Assembly (NCBI GenBank): GCA_029931885.1
Contig: JAOZRJ010000119.1
Coordinates: 1-5,284, forward strand
Direction: 5' to 3'
Source: Candidatus Omnitrophota bacterium
GTDB lineage: Bacteria > Omnitrophota > Koll11 > Zapsychrales > Aceulaceae
Length of the DNA: 5,284 nt
Positions 1 to 5,284 of this stretch are shown here, piece after piece. Below the pieces are notes generated by a model. The model did no database searches and was not told where the DNA came from. It was given only the letters and a program-made list of their open reading frames with translations. Position numbers and translations under genes: made by a program. Position 1 is the stretch's first letter, and each line of letters starts with the position of its first letter.

Positions 1-3000
1 CAACGAACATTCCTGTTGATACCTTCAATAAGGTTTGGATTGTACCTGAGAGCGCGTCTGTTTATCAAAATGGCAATGCGGTCTTTGTCGGTCCTAGCCG
101 TTTAAAGGTAATGTTGGAGGAAGATTATGTTGCTTTACAGTCAAAGCAGGACATAGCTGATAAAGTAGAGCGCGTAGATGAAAACTTAAACGCTGATAAT
201 AAACTTGCTTCTGATATTGTTCGTGAAATTATTATTCCTGAACTTGAGAAAGAAATTAATGAAGGAAAAAATTTTGCACAACTAAGGCAAATATATCATT
301 CTTTAATTTTGGCGATATGGTTTAAGCGGAATTTAAAAAATAGTTTAGTCAACCGAGCTTATAGCGATCAAAATAAAATTAGAGGGATTAATACTGTTGA
401 TAAAAAGGTAAAAGGAAGAATATATGATCAGTATCTAGAGTCTTTTCGAAAAGGGGTTTGTGACTATATTCGTATTGATTACGATAAGCAGCAGCGAAAA
501 AGTATTTCACGAAAATATTTTTCTGGCGGATTTAGTATTCCAAAAGAATTCCGTATAAAAAATACAACATCTCAAGAAGTTTATGATTCGTTTTCCAAAA
601 AAGGTACTTTTAGTGCATCATCAAATATTATTTCTCAGAATGACAGTCAGGGTCGCGATGACGAGGATTCTAAGAAAAGACAGTCTTCTTCATCAAAAGG
701 AATTATTGTTGTTGCTGATGATATTGATTGGATGAGGGAGGGAATTGCTGAAATTGTTAAGTCTCAGGGATACGAGGTCATACTTGTAGAAAACGGAAAA
801 AAGGCTCTTGATGTTATTAAGAAAACTCCTGGAGTTGTTGGCGTTGTTACTGATTTGCAGATGCCTGGAGGATGGGGAGATGATTTAGCTAAAAATCTTA
901 AGAAAGATTTTCCAAAAATACCTGTGGTTATTCATACAAGCGAAGGTTCATATTTTCCTCAAACAGATAATGTCGTTGTTTTAAGAAAGAAAGGAATTAA
1001 GGAAAGCACTGTTTTAAAGGCAATTGAATCAATAAAAGAACGTGCTGTATTGGATGAAAAAGGTTCTAGCAGCAGTCCTGTATTTGATAGCTTTGAATCT
1101 TTAACAAAATATTATTTTGATGGAATAAAAAAGATTTCTTTTGCAGACATTGGAAGCGGTCCGCGAGGAGAATTCGGTCAGAATTTGAAAGAATTTTTAA
1201 GGAGGCTAGGTGTAGATGTCGGGGGAGATAGTGTAAGTATTGATAATGCAATAATTAATAGAGATTCTAAGGTTAAGGGTTTGGTCGAATACGGAGATAT
1301 TTTAATAGAAGAAGATAGGATTAAGCTGGGATTAAGCGGAGAGTCTAAAGATCTTATCACAGTTAACAATATCGTTAACACGGGCTTGATTAAGCCATCG
1401 CTTAACATTTTAAAAAAAAATGGGATTTTAGTGGTGACGTTTGCCCTATCAGATATTCAGGGAGACAGCATTAACATTATTAAAGATGCTCAAAAGATAA
1501 TAAGAAACGCGACGGAGAGTGATGAGAAATATGCGTATGATATAGAGAAAATTCCTATGCCAAGCGATTATCCTGCATCAAATAAAATGGATACATATTA
1601 TCCTTCATATCATGAAGAGATGCTGATTGTAAGAAAGATTAAAAGAAATATAGACGAGACGCCTCTAGGAAGCTCTGCAATCTCGAGCCCTCTGGAGCGG
1701 CAGAGAAGTGAAAAAGATGTGATAACAGCAGGAGAAAGTTTTAAAACTAGGACAGGATCTAAGATTTTTATATCAGACATCAATATGCCAAAACAAAGTT
1801 TTGATGTTTCTAGCGATGGAACTTCACTGGATAGGTTTTTGTCTAATTCTGAGATAAAAGAATTAACGGGATTTGGATTTAAAAAAGATGATCTTAGAGA
1901 AGCCCTAAAGACTCCTCCTAGAACAGCAAGAATAAGTTTTTTTCTGGAGGAAGAATCGCGTAGGATAAAATATAATAGAAAAGTAATTTTGAAGAAGGAT
2001 ATAAAGAAAACATTAAGACAAAAGTATAAAGAAGGAGATTATGAAATCGTTGTGAACGAAATTGGGTTAGGTCGCAATTTTACGGAAATAACTGAGATAA
2101 TGCGTATTTTTGATGAAGCAATCATAGAAGAATTCGGCAGAGAGGAGAGATTAAAATGGACATTATCTATAAATGCGATAGATTGTGATTATTTTGTATT
2201 GGATGAGCTTGAGATGAGAATTCGTAGGGATCAGGATTTCTTTAGTAATATCATTGGTATAAATATTGAAATCAATAGGATCCTTGCAGACACGTTGGAT
2301 CACGAGAGGATGAAGGATTTAAAAAGTTTAAAGAAAGTTGATTATATTTTTCATAAGTATACAACATATGGGAATGATCTTTCAGCTGAAGGAATAATAA
2401 GTATTATGTTTTTAAAAAGGATATTAGAAAATAATTTAATAATTCAAAGACAACCTTATGGGTTAGAAAATATTTTAAATGTTTATATATCAATAAAAAA
2501 TGTTATCAAATATTTATCTTCCAAGGGAACTCGTTATATTGTTGAACCAGTAGAGACGGAAGAGCAAGGAGAGCCAATTAAACCTTTTGAAAGCGATGAA
2601 GAGTTGGTTTTACAGATACCTGGAGTCAATATTTTAACAGCAAATCATTTTGGTGTTGAGCCTAGAGCAAAAGAAGACAGTAAGGCAAATCTTGGGATTG
2701 GCATCTATGAAGTTTTAAATCCTAATATAATGGAACAAAAAGGCATAATGTATTTTCTTGAAAATATTGAGAAAAAGGGAGTGTTGGAAAAAGATAATGG
2801 AACGATGTCAGTTTCAGAGAAAATAGGCTCTAGCGCTTTAGTTGTAAAAGGAAGTAAGGATGTCGGTGGTGTTGACCTAAGCTTTAAGGATCTAGAAATA
2901 GAGAATCAAGGAGGGAGTGCAGATACTTTTTCTTCCGATGAGTTATATAAAATTAATTTAGATAATATTCAAGGTTTTATCCCCGTTGTTGTTAGTGTTG

Positions 3001-3044
3001 TTCCTGTTCAAAGCTTACCTGCTCTCCTAGGAATTCTCCAGTAA
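1..3044 (+). CDS. Large multidomain protein (5' truncated): Omnitrophota-type block, receiver domain, two methyltransferase-like regions, conserved tail
   Basis: The frame stays open from base 3 to the TAA at 3042-3044, giving 1013 residues; the ATG at 111 is internal, because the 36 codons before it (TNIPVDTFNKVWIVPE...) continue a motif-rich block. Residues here are counted from that ATG. About -36 to 145 is an uncharacterised block (EIIIPELEKEINEGKNFAQL, RKYFSGG) that I recall from large Omnitrophota proteins. Residues 196-312 are a CheY-like receiver: acidic pair D203/D204, phosphoacceptor D248 in TDLQMPGG, T276, and K293. Residues 330-510 resemble a class I SAM methyltransferase (DIGSGPRG at 346-353, DLITVNN at 414-420, ILKKNGILVVTF). 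Residues 600-815 may be a second, CheR-like degenerate methyltransferase (NEIGLGRNF at 649-657, AIDCDY at 689-694). Residues 917-977 are a tail ending in GFIPVVVSVVPVQSLP. No signal peptide or clear membrane helix is seen in the visible part. The gene is certain; its function and substrate are unknown. A phosphorylation-controlled methyltransferase or scaffold is inference. Confidence 0.9.
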   Translation, partial: TNIPVDTFNKVWIVPESASVYQNGNAVFVGPSRLKVMLEEDYVALQSKQDIADKVERVDENLNADNKLASDIVREIIIPELEKEINEGKNFAQLRQIYHSLILAIWFKRNLKNSLVNRAYSDQNKIRGINTVDKKVKGRIYDQYLESFRKGVCDYIRIDYDKQQRKSISRKYFSGGFSIPKEFRIKNTTSQEVYDSFSKKGTFSASSNIISQNDSQGRDDEDSKKRQSSSSKGIIVVADDIDWMREGIAEIVKSQGYEVILVENGKKALDVIKKTPGVVGVVTDLQMPGGWGDDLAKNLKKDFPKIPVVIHTSEGSYFPQTDNVVVLRKKGIKESTVLKAIESIKERAVLDEKGSSSSPVFDSFESLTKYYFDGIKKISFADIGSGPRGEFGQNLKEFLRRLGVDVGGDSVSIDNAIINRDSKVKGLVEYGDILIEEDRIKLGLSGESKDLITVNNIVNTGLIKPSLNILKKNGILVVTFALSDIQGDSINIIKDAQKIIRNATESDEKYAYDIEKIPMPSDYPASNKMDTYYPSYHEEMLIVRKIKRNIDETPLGSSAISSPLERQRSEKDVITAGESFKTRTGSKIFISDINMPKQSFDVSSDGTSLDRFLSNSEIKELTGFGFKKDDLREALKTPPRTARISFFLEEESRRIKYNRKVILKKDIKKTLRQKYKEGDYEIVVNEIGLGRNFTEITEIMRIFDEAIIEEFGREERLKWTLSINAIDCDYFVLDELEMRIRRDQDFFSNIIGINIEINRILADTLDHERMKDLKSLKKVDYIFHKYTTYGNDLSAEGIISIMFLKRILENNLIIQRQPYGLENILNVYISIKNVIKYLSSKGTRYIVEPVETEEQGEPIKPFESDEELVLQIPGVNILTANHFGVEPRAKEDSKANLGIGIYEVLNPNIMEQKGIMYFLENIEKKGVLEKDNGTMSVSEKIGSSALVVKGSKDVGGVDLSFKDLEIENQGGSADTFSSDELYKINLDNIQGFIPVVVSVVPVQSLPALLGILQ

Positions 3045-3096
3045 GACAACAATTTATTTAAAGATTTTTTATTTTTAGTGTTAGAATATTCCTCAT

Positions 3097-3114
3097 GAGT
3101 GAAATAATTCACAT
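3097..3114. promoter_or_regulatory. Candidate distal Rex operator
   Basis: The inverted repeat GTGAA-ATAA-TTCAC (3099-3112) matches the core of the Rex operator consensus TTGTGAA-N4-TTCACAA; 11 of the 14 specified positions agree over 3097-3114. It lies 52 nt past the stop of the large gene and 80 nt before the TTGACA box of the rex promoter. A possible extended -10 (TGTTAGAAT, 3079-3087) lies just upstream but has no convincing -35. The site could therefore serve a second weak promoter or act as a distal site working with the proximal operator. Rex binding is inferred from the motif and the adjacent rex gene. Confidence 0.6.
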
Positions 3115-3159
3115 TTTGATAGAAAATATATAGTCATTAAACTGTTGGGATATAATAGG

Positions 3160-3221
3160 TAATGATATATATGGAAAATAGTTAAAATATATACTTGACA
3201 AATTCATTTCTAATGATATAT
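3160..3221 (+). repeat. Pair of 11-nt direct repeats around the rex promoter
   Basis: TAATGATATAT occurs at 3160-3170 and again at 3211-3221, 51 nt apart. The second copy contains most of the extended -10 element of the rex promoter. The first could be a duplicated promoter remnant: TTGGGA (3145-3150) lies upstream of it, but the spacing is only 15 nt. The sequence is so AT-rich that chance is a real alternative. Confidence 0.4.
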
Positions 3222-3222
3222 T
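3195..3222 (+). promoter_or_regulatory. Sigma-70-type promoter of rex (probably rex-serC-serA)
   Basis: A perfect -35 box TTGACA (3195-3200) is followed by a 16-nt spacer and the -10 box TATATT (3217-3222), which is preceded by TGA, giving an extended -10. Transcription should start near 3229, leaving a leader of about 30 nt before the rex ATG at 3259. The start point falls inside the proximal Rex-like inverted repeat, a standard arrangement for repression. It is the best promoter-like match in the intergenic region. Confidence 0.75.
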
Positions 3223-3239
3223 AATGAAATAATTCACTT
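3222..3239. promoter_or_regulatory. Candidate proximal Rex operator over the rex transcription start
   Basis: TGAA-ATAA-TTCAC at 3225-3237 repeats 13 nt of the distal site exactly and fits the Rex operator pattern TTGTGAA-N4-TTCACAA at 10 of 14 specified positions over 3222-3239. It starts at the last base of the -10 box and covers the expected start point, so bound Rex should block RNA polymerase. Established knowledge: Rex binds DNA when NAD+ dominates and is released by NADH. The outer bases are weaker than consensus, which would suit a moderate-affinity autoregulatory site. Confidence 0.7.
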
Positions 3240-3258
3240 AATAAAACGCAGAGGATCT

Positions 3259-3882
3259 ATGGAATTATCTAATAATATGATTGAAAGAATTGCCAAGGTT
3301 TATGGATACCTTGATGCCTTAGAGAAAAAGGAAGTTGATTTTGTTTCATCTAAGGAGTTAGCTGAGGCTGTTGGCGCAACAGATCATACTATTCGCAAAG
3401 ACATTAGCCTTTTAGGCGTGACGGGGTATACGCGAAAAGGATATTCAGTTAAGGAATTTAAAAAAGAATTAGGTCACAAACTTTGTTTGGATAAAAAACG
3501 CAAAGCATGCATTGTTGGACTGGGACGATTAGGAGCAGCGCTTCTTGATTATGAAAAATTAAAGGAAGATGGTTTTAAAATCGTAGCCGGATTTGATTGT
3601 AGCATTAATAAGCTTGAGCGAATTCGTACCAACATCGATGTGTTTGCTATGAGCGAGATGAGTAATATTATTGCAAGCCAATCGATTGAGCTTGGGATTA
3701 TTGCAGTTCCTGCAGATGGTGCGCAAGATGTAGCTAATCAATTGGTAGAAGCGGGCGTAAAGGGTGTTTTGAATTTTTCACCTGCAAAAATTGTAGTTCC
3801 AAAGAATATTATTTATCTTGATATGGATTTTACAAGTGCCTTAAGATTTATTGCTGCAAAGTTGATGGTAGGAAAAAAATAA
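3259..3882 (+). CDS. rex: Redox-sensing transcriptional repressor Rex
   Basis: Rex is a cytoplasmic homodimeric repressor that reads the NADH/NAD+ ratio, binding DNA when NADH is low. The 207-residue length is usual for the family. Residues 1-80 form the winged helix (VSSKELAEAVGATDHTIRKD, the counterpart of the usual QVRKDLS recognition helix). Residues 81-200 form the Rossmann domain with the dinucleotide loop GLGRLG (87-92), Y98, FD (112-113), GIIAVPADGAQDVANQLVEAG and LNFSPAKIVVP. The C-terminal segment (MDFTSALRFIAAKL) corresponds to the domain-swapped helix. The wing reads GYTRKGYSV where I recall KRGVGY in most members, a mild departure. The ATG at 3259 has a GAGG (3251-3254) only 4 nt upstream; the next Met (3277) has no such site. 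The gene follows a strong promoter with an overlapping Rex-like operator, so autoregulation is likely, and serC begins 34 nt downstream. Confidence 0.95.
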   Translation: MELSNNMIERIAKVYGYLDALEKKEVDFVSSKELAEAVGATDHTIRKDISLLGVTGYTRKGYSVKEFKKELGHKLCLDKKRKACIVGLGRLGAALLDYEKLKEDGFKIVAGFDCSINKLERIRTNIDVFAMSEMSNIIASQSIELGIIAVPADGAQDVANQLVEAGVKGVLNFSPAKIVVPKNIIYLDMDFTSALRFIAAKLMVGKK

Positions 3883-3897
3883 TTATAAACCGTATAA
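3877..3897 (+). repeat. Gene-junction repeat, copy 1 (rex/serC)
   Basis: AAATAATTATAAA (3877-3889), three variable bases, then TATAA (3893-3897) recurs with identical spacing at the serC/serA junction (4994-5014); 18 of 21 positions agree. In both copies the TAA stop codon of the upstream gene lies inside the repeat, and TTATA-N5-TATAA could form a weak hairpin. It is too weak for a terminator. It may be an mRNA processing or spacing element, or chance in AT-rich DNA. Confidence 0.4.
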
Positions 3898-3904
3898 ATT
3901 GGAT

Positions 3905-3909
3905 GGAGG
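3905..3909 (+). promoter_or_regulatory. serC ribosome binding site
   Basis: GGAGG sits 7 nt before the ATG at 3917 and decides the serC start. The in-frame TTG at 3899 lies upstream of this site and would make the ribosome binding site part of the coding region, so it is not the start. Confidence 0.9.
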
Positions 3910-3916
3910 TAATACA

Positions 3917-4999
3917 ATGGCAAGAATTTATAATTTTAGTGCAGGACCGGCAACGTTACCAGAAGATGTTCTTAAAAAAGCTGCAGAAGAGATGCTTGAT
4001 TATCAGGGGTGCGGTATGTCTGTTATGGAATTATCGCATCGAGGAAAAGAGTTTAAGCAAATTTTTGAAAAGGCTGAGGCAGACTTAAGAGAAATTATGG
4101 GAATCCCTGAGAATTACAAAGTGCTTTTTTTGCAAGGAGGAGCGTCATTGCAGTTTGCCATGATTCCTTTTAATTTGATGACAAAGAATAAGAAGGCGGA
4201 TTATGTTCATACTGGCCAGTGGACAAAGAAAGCTATTGCCGAAGCCAAGAAGCATGGCACGGTTAATGTTGTAGCTAGTTCCGAGCAAGATAATTTTACT
4301 AGCATTCCTAAATTAGATTCAAAAACATTCTCAAGCGATGCTGATTATTTTTACATTGCTGTAAACAATACAATTTATGGAACTGTTTATGACGATATTC
4401 CAGACACAGGTAAAGTTCCTTTGGTTGCGGATATGTCGTCGAATATTTTATCAGAATCTATTGATGTGTCGAAATTCGGCGTGATTTTCGCAGGTGCGCA
4501 GAAGAATATCGGACAGGCAGGGTTGACTATTGTTATTATTCGAGAAGATTTAATCGGTAATGCTTCAGAGCAGACGCCAACGTTATTAAATTATAAAATT
4601 CAAGCTGACAATGACTCCATGGCTAATACACCGCCATGTTATGCAATTTATATGGCAGGGTTAGTTTTCGAATGGATTAAGCAAAAAGGCGGATTGACAG
4701 CAATACAGAAGATTAATAAGGAAAAAGCAAATATTTTGTATGATTATTTGGATAGTTCAAAGATTTTCAGCAGCCCGGTAAAGAAAGAAAATCGATCGTT
4801 AATGAATGTTCCTTTTATTACTGGAAACGAAGATCTTGATGCAAAATTTATTGCTGAGGCTACTAAAAAAGGATTAAAAACTCTTAAAGGTCATCGAACT
4901 GTGGGAGGTATGAGGGCTAGCATTTATAACGCGATGCCTATCGAAGGGGTAAAGGCTTTAGTAGAGTTTATGGAAGAGTTTGAGAAAAATAATAAATAA
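3917..4999 (+). CDS. serC: Phosphoserine aminotransferase SerC
   Basis: SerC is a PLP-dependent cytoplasmic enzyme that transfers an amino group from glutamate to 3-phosphohydroxypyruvate, giving O-phosphoserine, the second step of serine synthesis. It can also act in pyridoxal phosphate synthesis in some bacteria. The protein has 360 residues, close to the 362 of the E. coli enzyme. It opens with the family signature IYNFSAGPATLP and has SVMELSHRGKEF (H41, R42), LFLQGGASLQF, W102 in HTGQW, D172 in VADMSS (pyridine-nitrogen contact), the PLP Schiff-base lysine K196 in FAGAQKNIGQAG, and GGMRASIYNAMP near the C-terminus (R333). All expected key residues are present, so it should be active. The start is the ATG at 3917, chosen from the GGAGG 7 nt upstream and the conserved N-terminus. 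It lies 34 nt after rex and 25 nt before serA, in the same direction, consistent with one transcript. Confidence 0.97.
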   Translation: MARIYNFSAGPATLPEDVLKKAAEEMLDYQGCGMSVMELSHRGKEFKQIFEKAEADLREIMGIPENYKVLFLQGGASLQFAMIPFNLMTKNKKADYVHTGQWTKKAIAEAKKHGTVNVVASSEQDNFTSIPKLDSKTFSSDADYFYIAVNNTIYGTVYDDIPDTGKVPLVADMSSNILSESIDVSKFGVIFAGAQKNIGQAGLTIVIIREDLIGNASEQTPTLLNYKIQADNDSMANTPPCYAIYMAGLVFEWIKQKGGLTAIQKINKEKANILYDYLDSSKIFSSPVKKENRSLMNVPFITGNEDLDAKFIAEATKKGLKTLKGHRTVGGMRASIYNAMPIEGVKALVEFMEEFEKNNK

Positions 5000-5014
5000 T
5001 TATAAAACTTATAA
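4994..5014 (+). repeat. Gene-junction repeat, copy 2 (serC/serA)
   Basis: This is the second copy of AAATAATTATAAA, three variable bases, TATAA. It contains the serC stop codon and leads directly into the serA ribosome binding site. Here the sequence 5000-5014 is close to palindromic (TTATAA, AAC, TTATAA). Confidence 0.4.
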
Positions 5015-5018
5015 GGAG
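5013..5018 (+). promoter_or_regulatory. serA ribosome binding site
   Basis: AAGGAG lies 6 nt before the ATG at 5025. It fixes the start of serA and is the only strong site in the serC/serA gap. Confidence 0.88.
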
Positions 5019-5024
5019 ATAATT

Positions 5025-5284
5025 ATGTATAAAATCAAAACACTTAATAAGATTGCAGCTGATGGATTGGCAACTTTTCCTTTAGATCAATATGAAATAG
5101 GAACGGAGATTACGCAGCCGGATGCTGTTATCCTCAGAAGCTACAAAATGCATGACATGGAATTACCGGATTCTCTTCTAGCCGTTGGACGTGCCGGGGC
5201 GGGTGTAAACAATATTCCTATTGAGAAGTGCTCTGAAAAAGGAATTGTTGTTTTTAATACTCCTGGAGCAAACGCTAATGCAGT
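5025..5284 (+). CDS. serA: D-3-phosphoglycerate dehydrogenase SerA (3' truncated by window end)
   Basis: SerA oxidises 3-phosphoglycerate to 3-phosphohydroxypyruvate with NAD+, the committed step of serine synthesis, and supplies the substrate of SerC encoded just upstream. Only the first 86 codons are visible; the frame runs off the right edge. The N-terminus MYKIKTLNKIAADGL, then DAVILRSYKMHDMELP, VGRAGAGVNNIP and GIVVFNTPGANANA fit the substrate-binding domain of the D-2-hydroxyacid dehydrogenase family, in the version I associate with Clostridium-type SerA. VGRAGAGVNNIP carries the conserved R-x-G-x-G-x-[DN]-N-I segment, and NTPGANANA is the typical stretch at the entry to the nucleotide-binding domain. 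The NAD-binding domain, the catalytic Arg/Glu/His and any C-terminal ACT domain lie outside the window, so allosteric control by serine cannot be judged. Confidence 0.93.
   Translation, partial: MYKIKTLNKIAADGLATFPLDQYEIGTEITQPDAVILRSYKMHDMELPDSLLAVGRAGAGVNNIPIEKCSEKGIVVFNTPGANANA

Noticed and set aside
111..113. ATG at 111 as the start of the large gene
   Set aside because: The frame is open to the window edge, the preceding 36 codons belong to a recognisable block, and there is no ribosome binding site at a suitable distance.
1362..1379. Twin GTTAAC sites 12 nt apart, resembling a Rex-like or other operator
   Set aside because: They encode the conserved-looking VNNIVN of the methyltransferase-like domain and sit mid-gene with no promoter nearby.
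1066..1408. Two overlapping reverse-strand open frames (61 and 76 codons)
   Set aside because: They lie wholly inside the methyltransferase-like part of the large gene, show no recognisable protein motif, and look like antisense shadows.
3045..3080. Terminator after the large gene
   Set aside because: There is a T-rich run at 3065-3077, but no GC-rich stem precedes it, so an intrinsic terminator cannot be supported.
3099..3118. GTGAA/TTCAC repeat followed by TTTT read as a terminator
   Set aside because: The stem has only 5 pairs and two G/C pairs, and the same sequence recurs across the rex transcription start, where a terminator makes no sense. An operator explains both copies.
3151..3156. 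Perfect TATAAT as a separate promoter
   Set aside because: No acceptable -35 box lies 16-18 nt upstream, and the stretch is so AT-rich that the hexamer is expected by chance.
3899..3901. In-frame TTG at 3899 as the serC start
   Set aside because: It lies before the GGAGG ribosome binding site that serves the ATG at 3917, and SerC proteins normally begin a few residues before NFSAGP.
3559..4088. Reverse frame inside rex (3559-3741) and second forward frame inside serC (3903-4088)
   Set aside because: Both overlap genes of certain identity and have no recognisable motifs; their composition follows from the real frame.
1..5284. CRISPR array, tRNA, rRNA, insertion sequence or attachment site
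   Set aside because: No regularly spaced repeats, no tRNA-like cloverleaf sequence in the gaps, no transposase motifs and no terminal inverted repeats were seen by eye.

Overview
The window is AT-rich and all genes found are on the + strand: one very large multidomain protein cut by the left edge, a 214-nt regulatory gap, then rex, serC and the start of serA. The best guess for the source is a member of candidate phylum Omnitrophota (formerly OP3). This rests on the large protein: its N-terminal block (VWIVPE..., then EIIIPELEKEINEGKNFAQL, then RKYFSGG) and its C-terminal tail (GGVDL ... GFIPVVVSVVPVQSLP) match patterns I remember from large uncharacterised Omnitrophota proteins. That is recollection, not a search result. 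The three housekeeping genes are widespread and do not fix the phylum.

Positions 1-3044 hold the 3' 1013 codons of the large protein. The frame is open to the first base, so the true start lies outside. In order it shows the lineage-type block, a response-regulator receiver domain with its phosphoacceptor Asp intact, a class I SAM-methyltransferase-like domain, a second more degenerate (possibly CheR-like) methyltransferase-like region, and a conserved-looking tail. Serine-rich linkers separate the modules. No DNA-binding domain is visible, so the likely output is methylation or a protein interaction rather than transcription.

Positions 3045-3258 form an intergenic control region. A promoter (TTGACA, 16-nt spacer, extended -10 TGATATATT) lies 37-64 nt upstream of rex. 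Two copies of TGAAATAATTCAC lie 125 bp apart and resemble the Rex operator (TTGTGAA-N4-TTCACAA). One abuts the -10 and covers the expected transcription start; the other lies far upstream, on about the same DNA face. The simplest reading is autoregulation of rex by NADH/NAD+ state.

Positions 3259-5284 carry rex, serC and the first 86 codons of serA, with gaps of 34 and 25 nt and good ribosome binding sites for serC and serA. With no promoter or terminator evident between them, they look like one operon. Rex would then control serine synthesis from 3-phosphoglycerate: SerA reduces NAD+ to NADH while oxidising phosphoglycerate, and SerC aminates the product. This places an NADH-sensing repressor directly upstream of an NADH-producing pathway.
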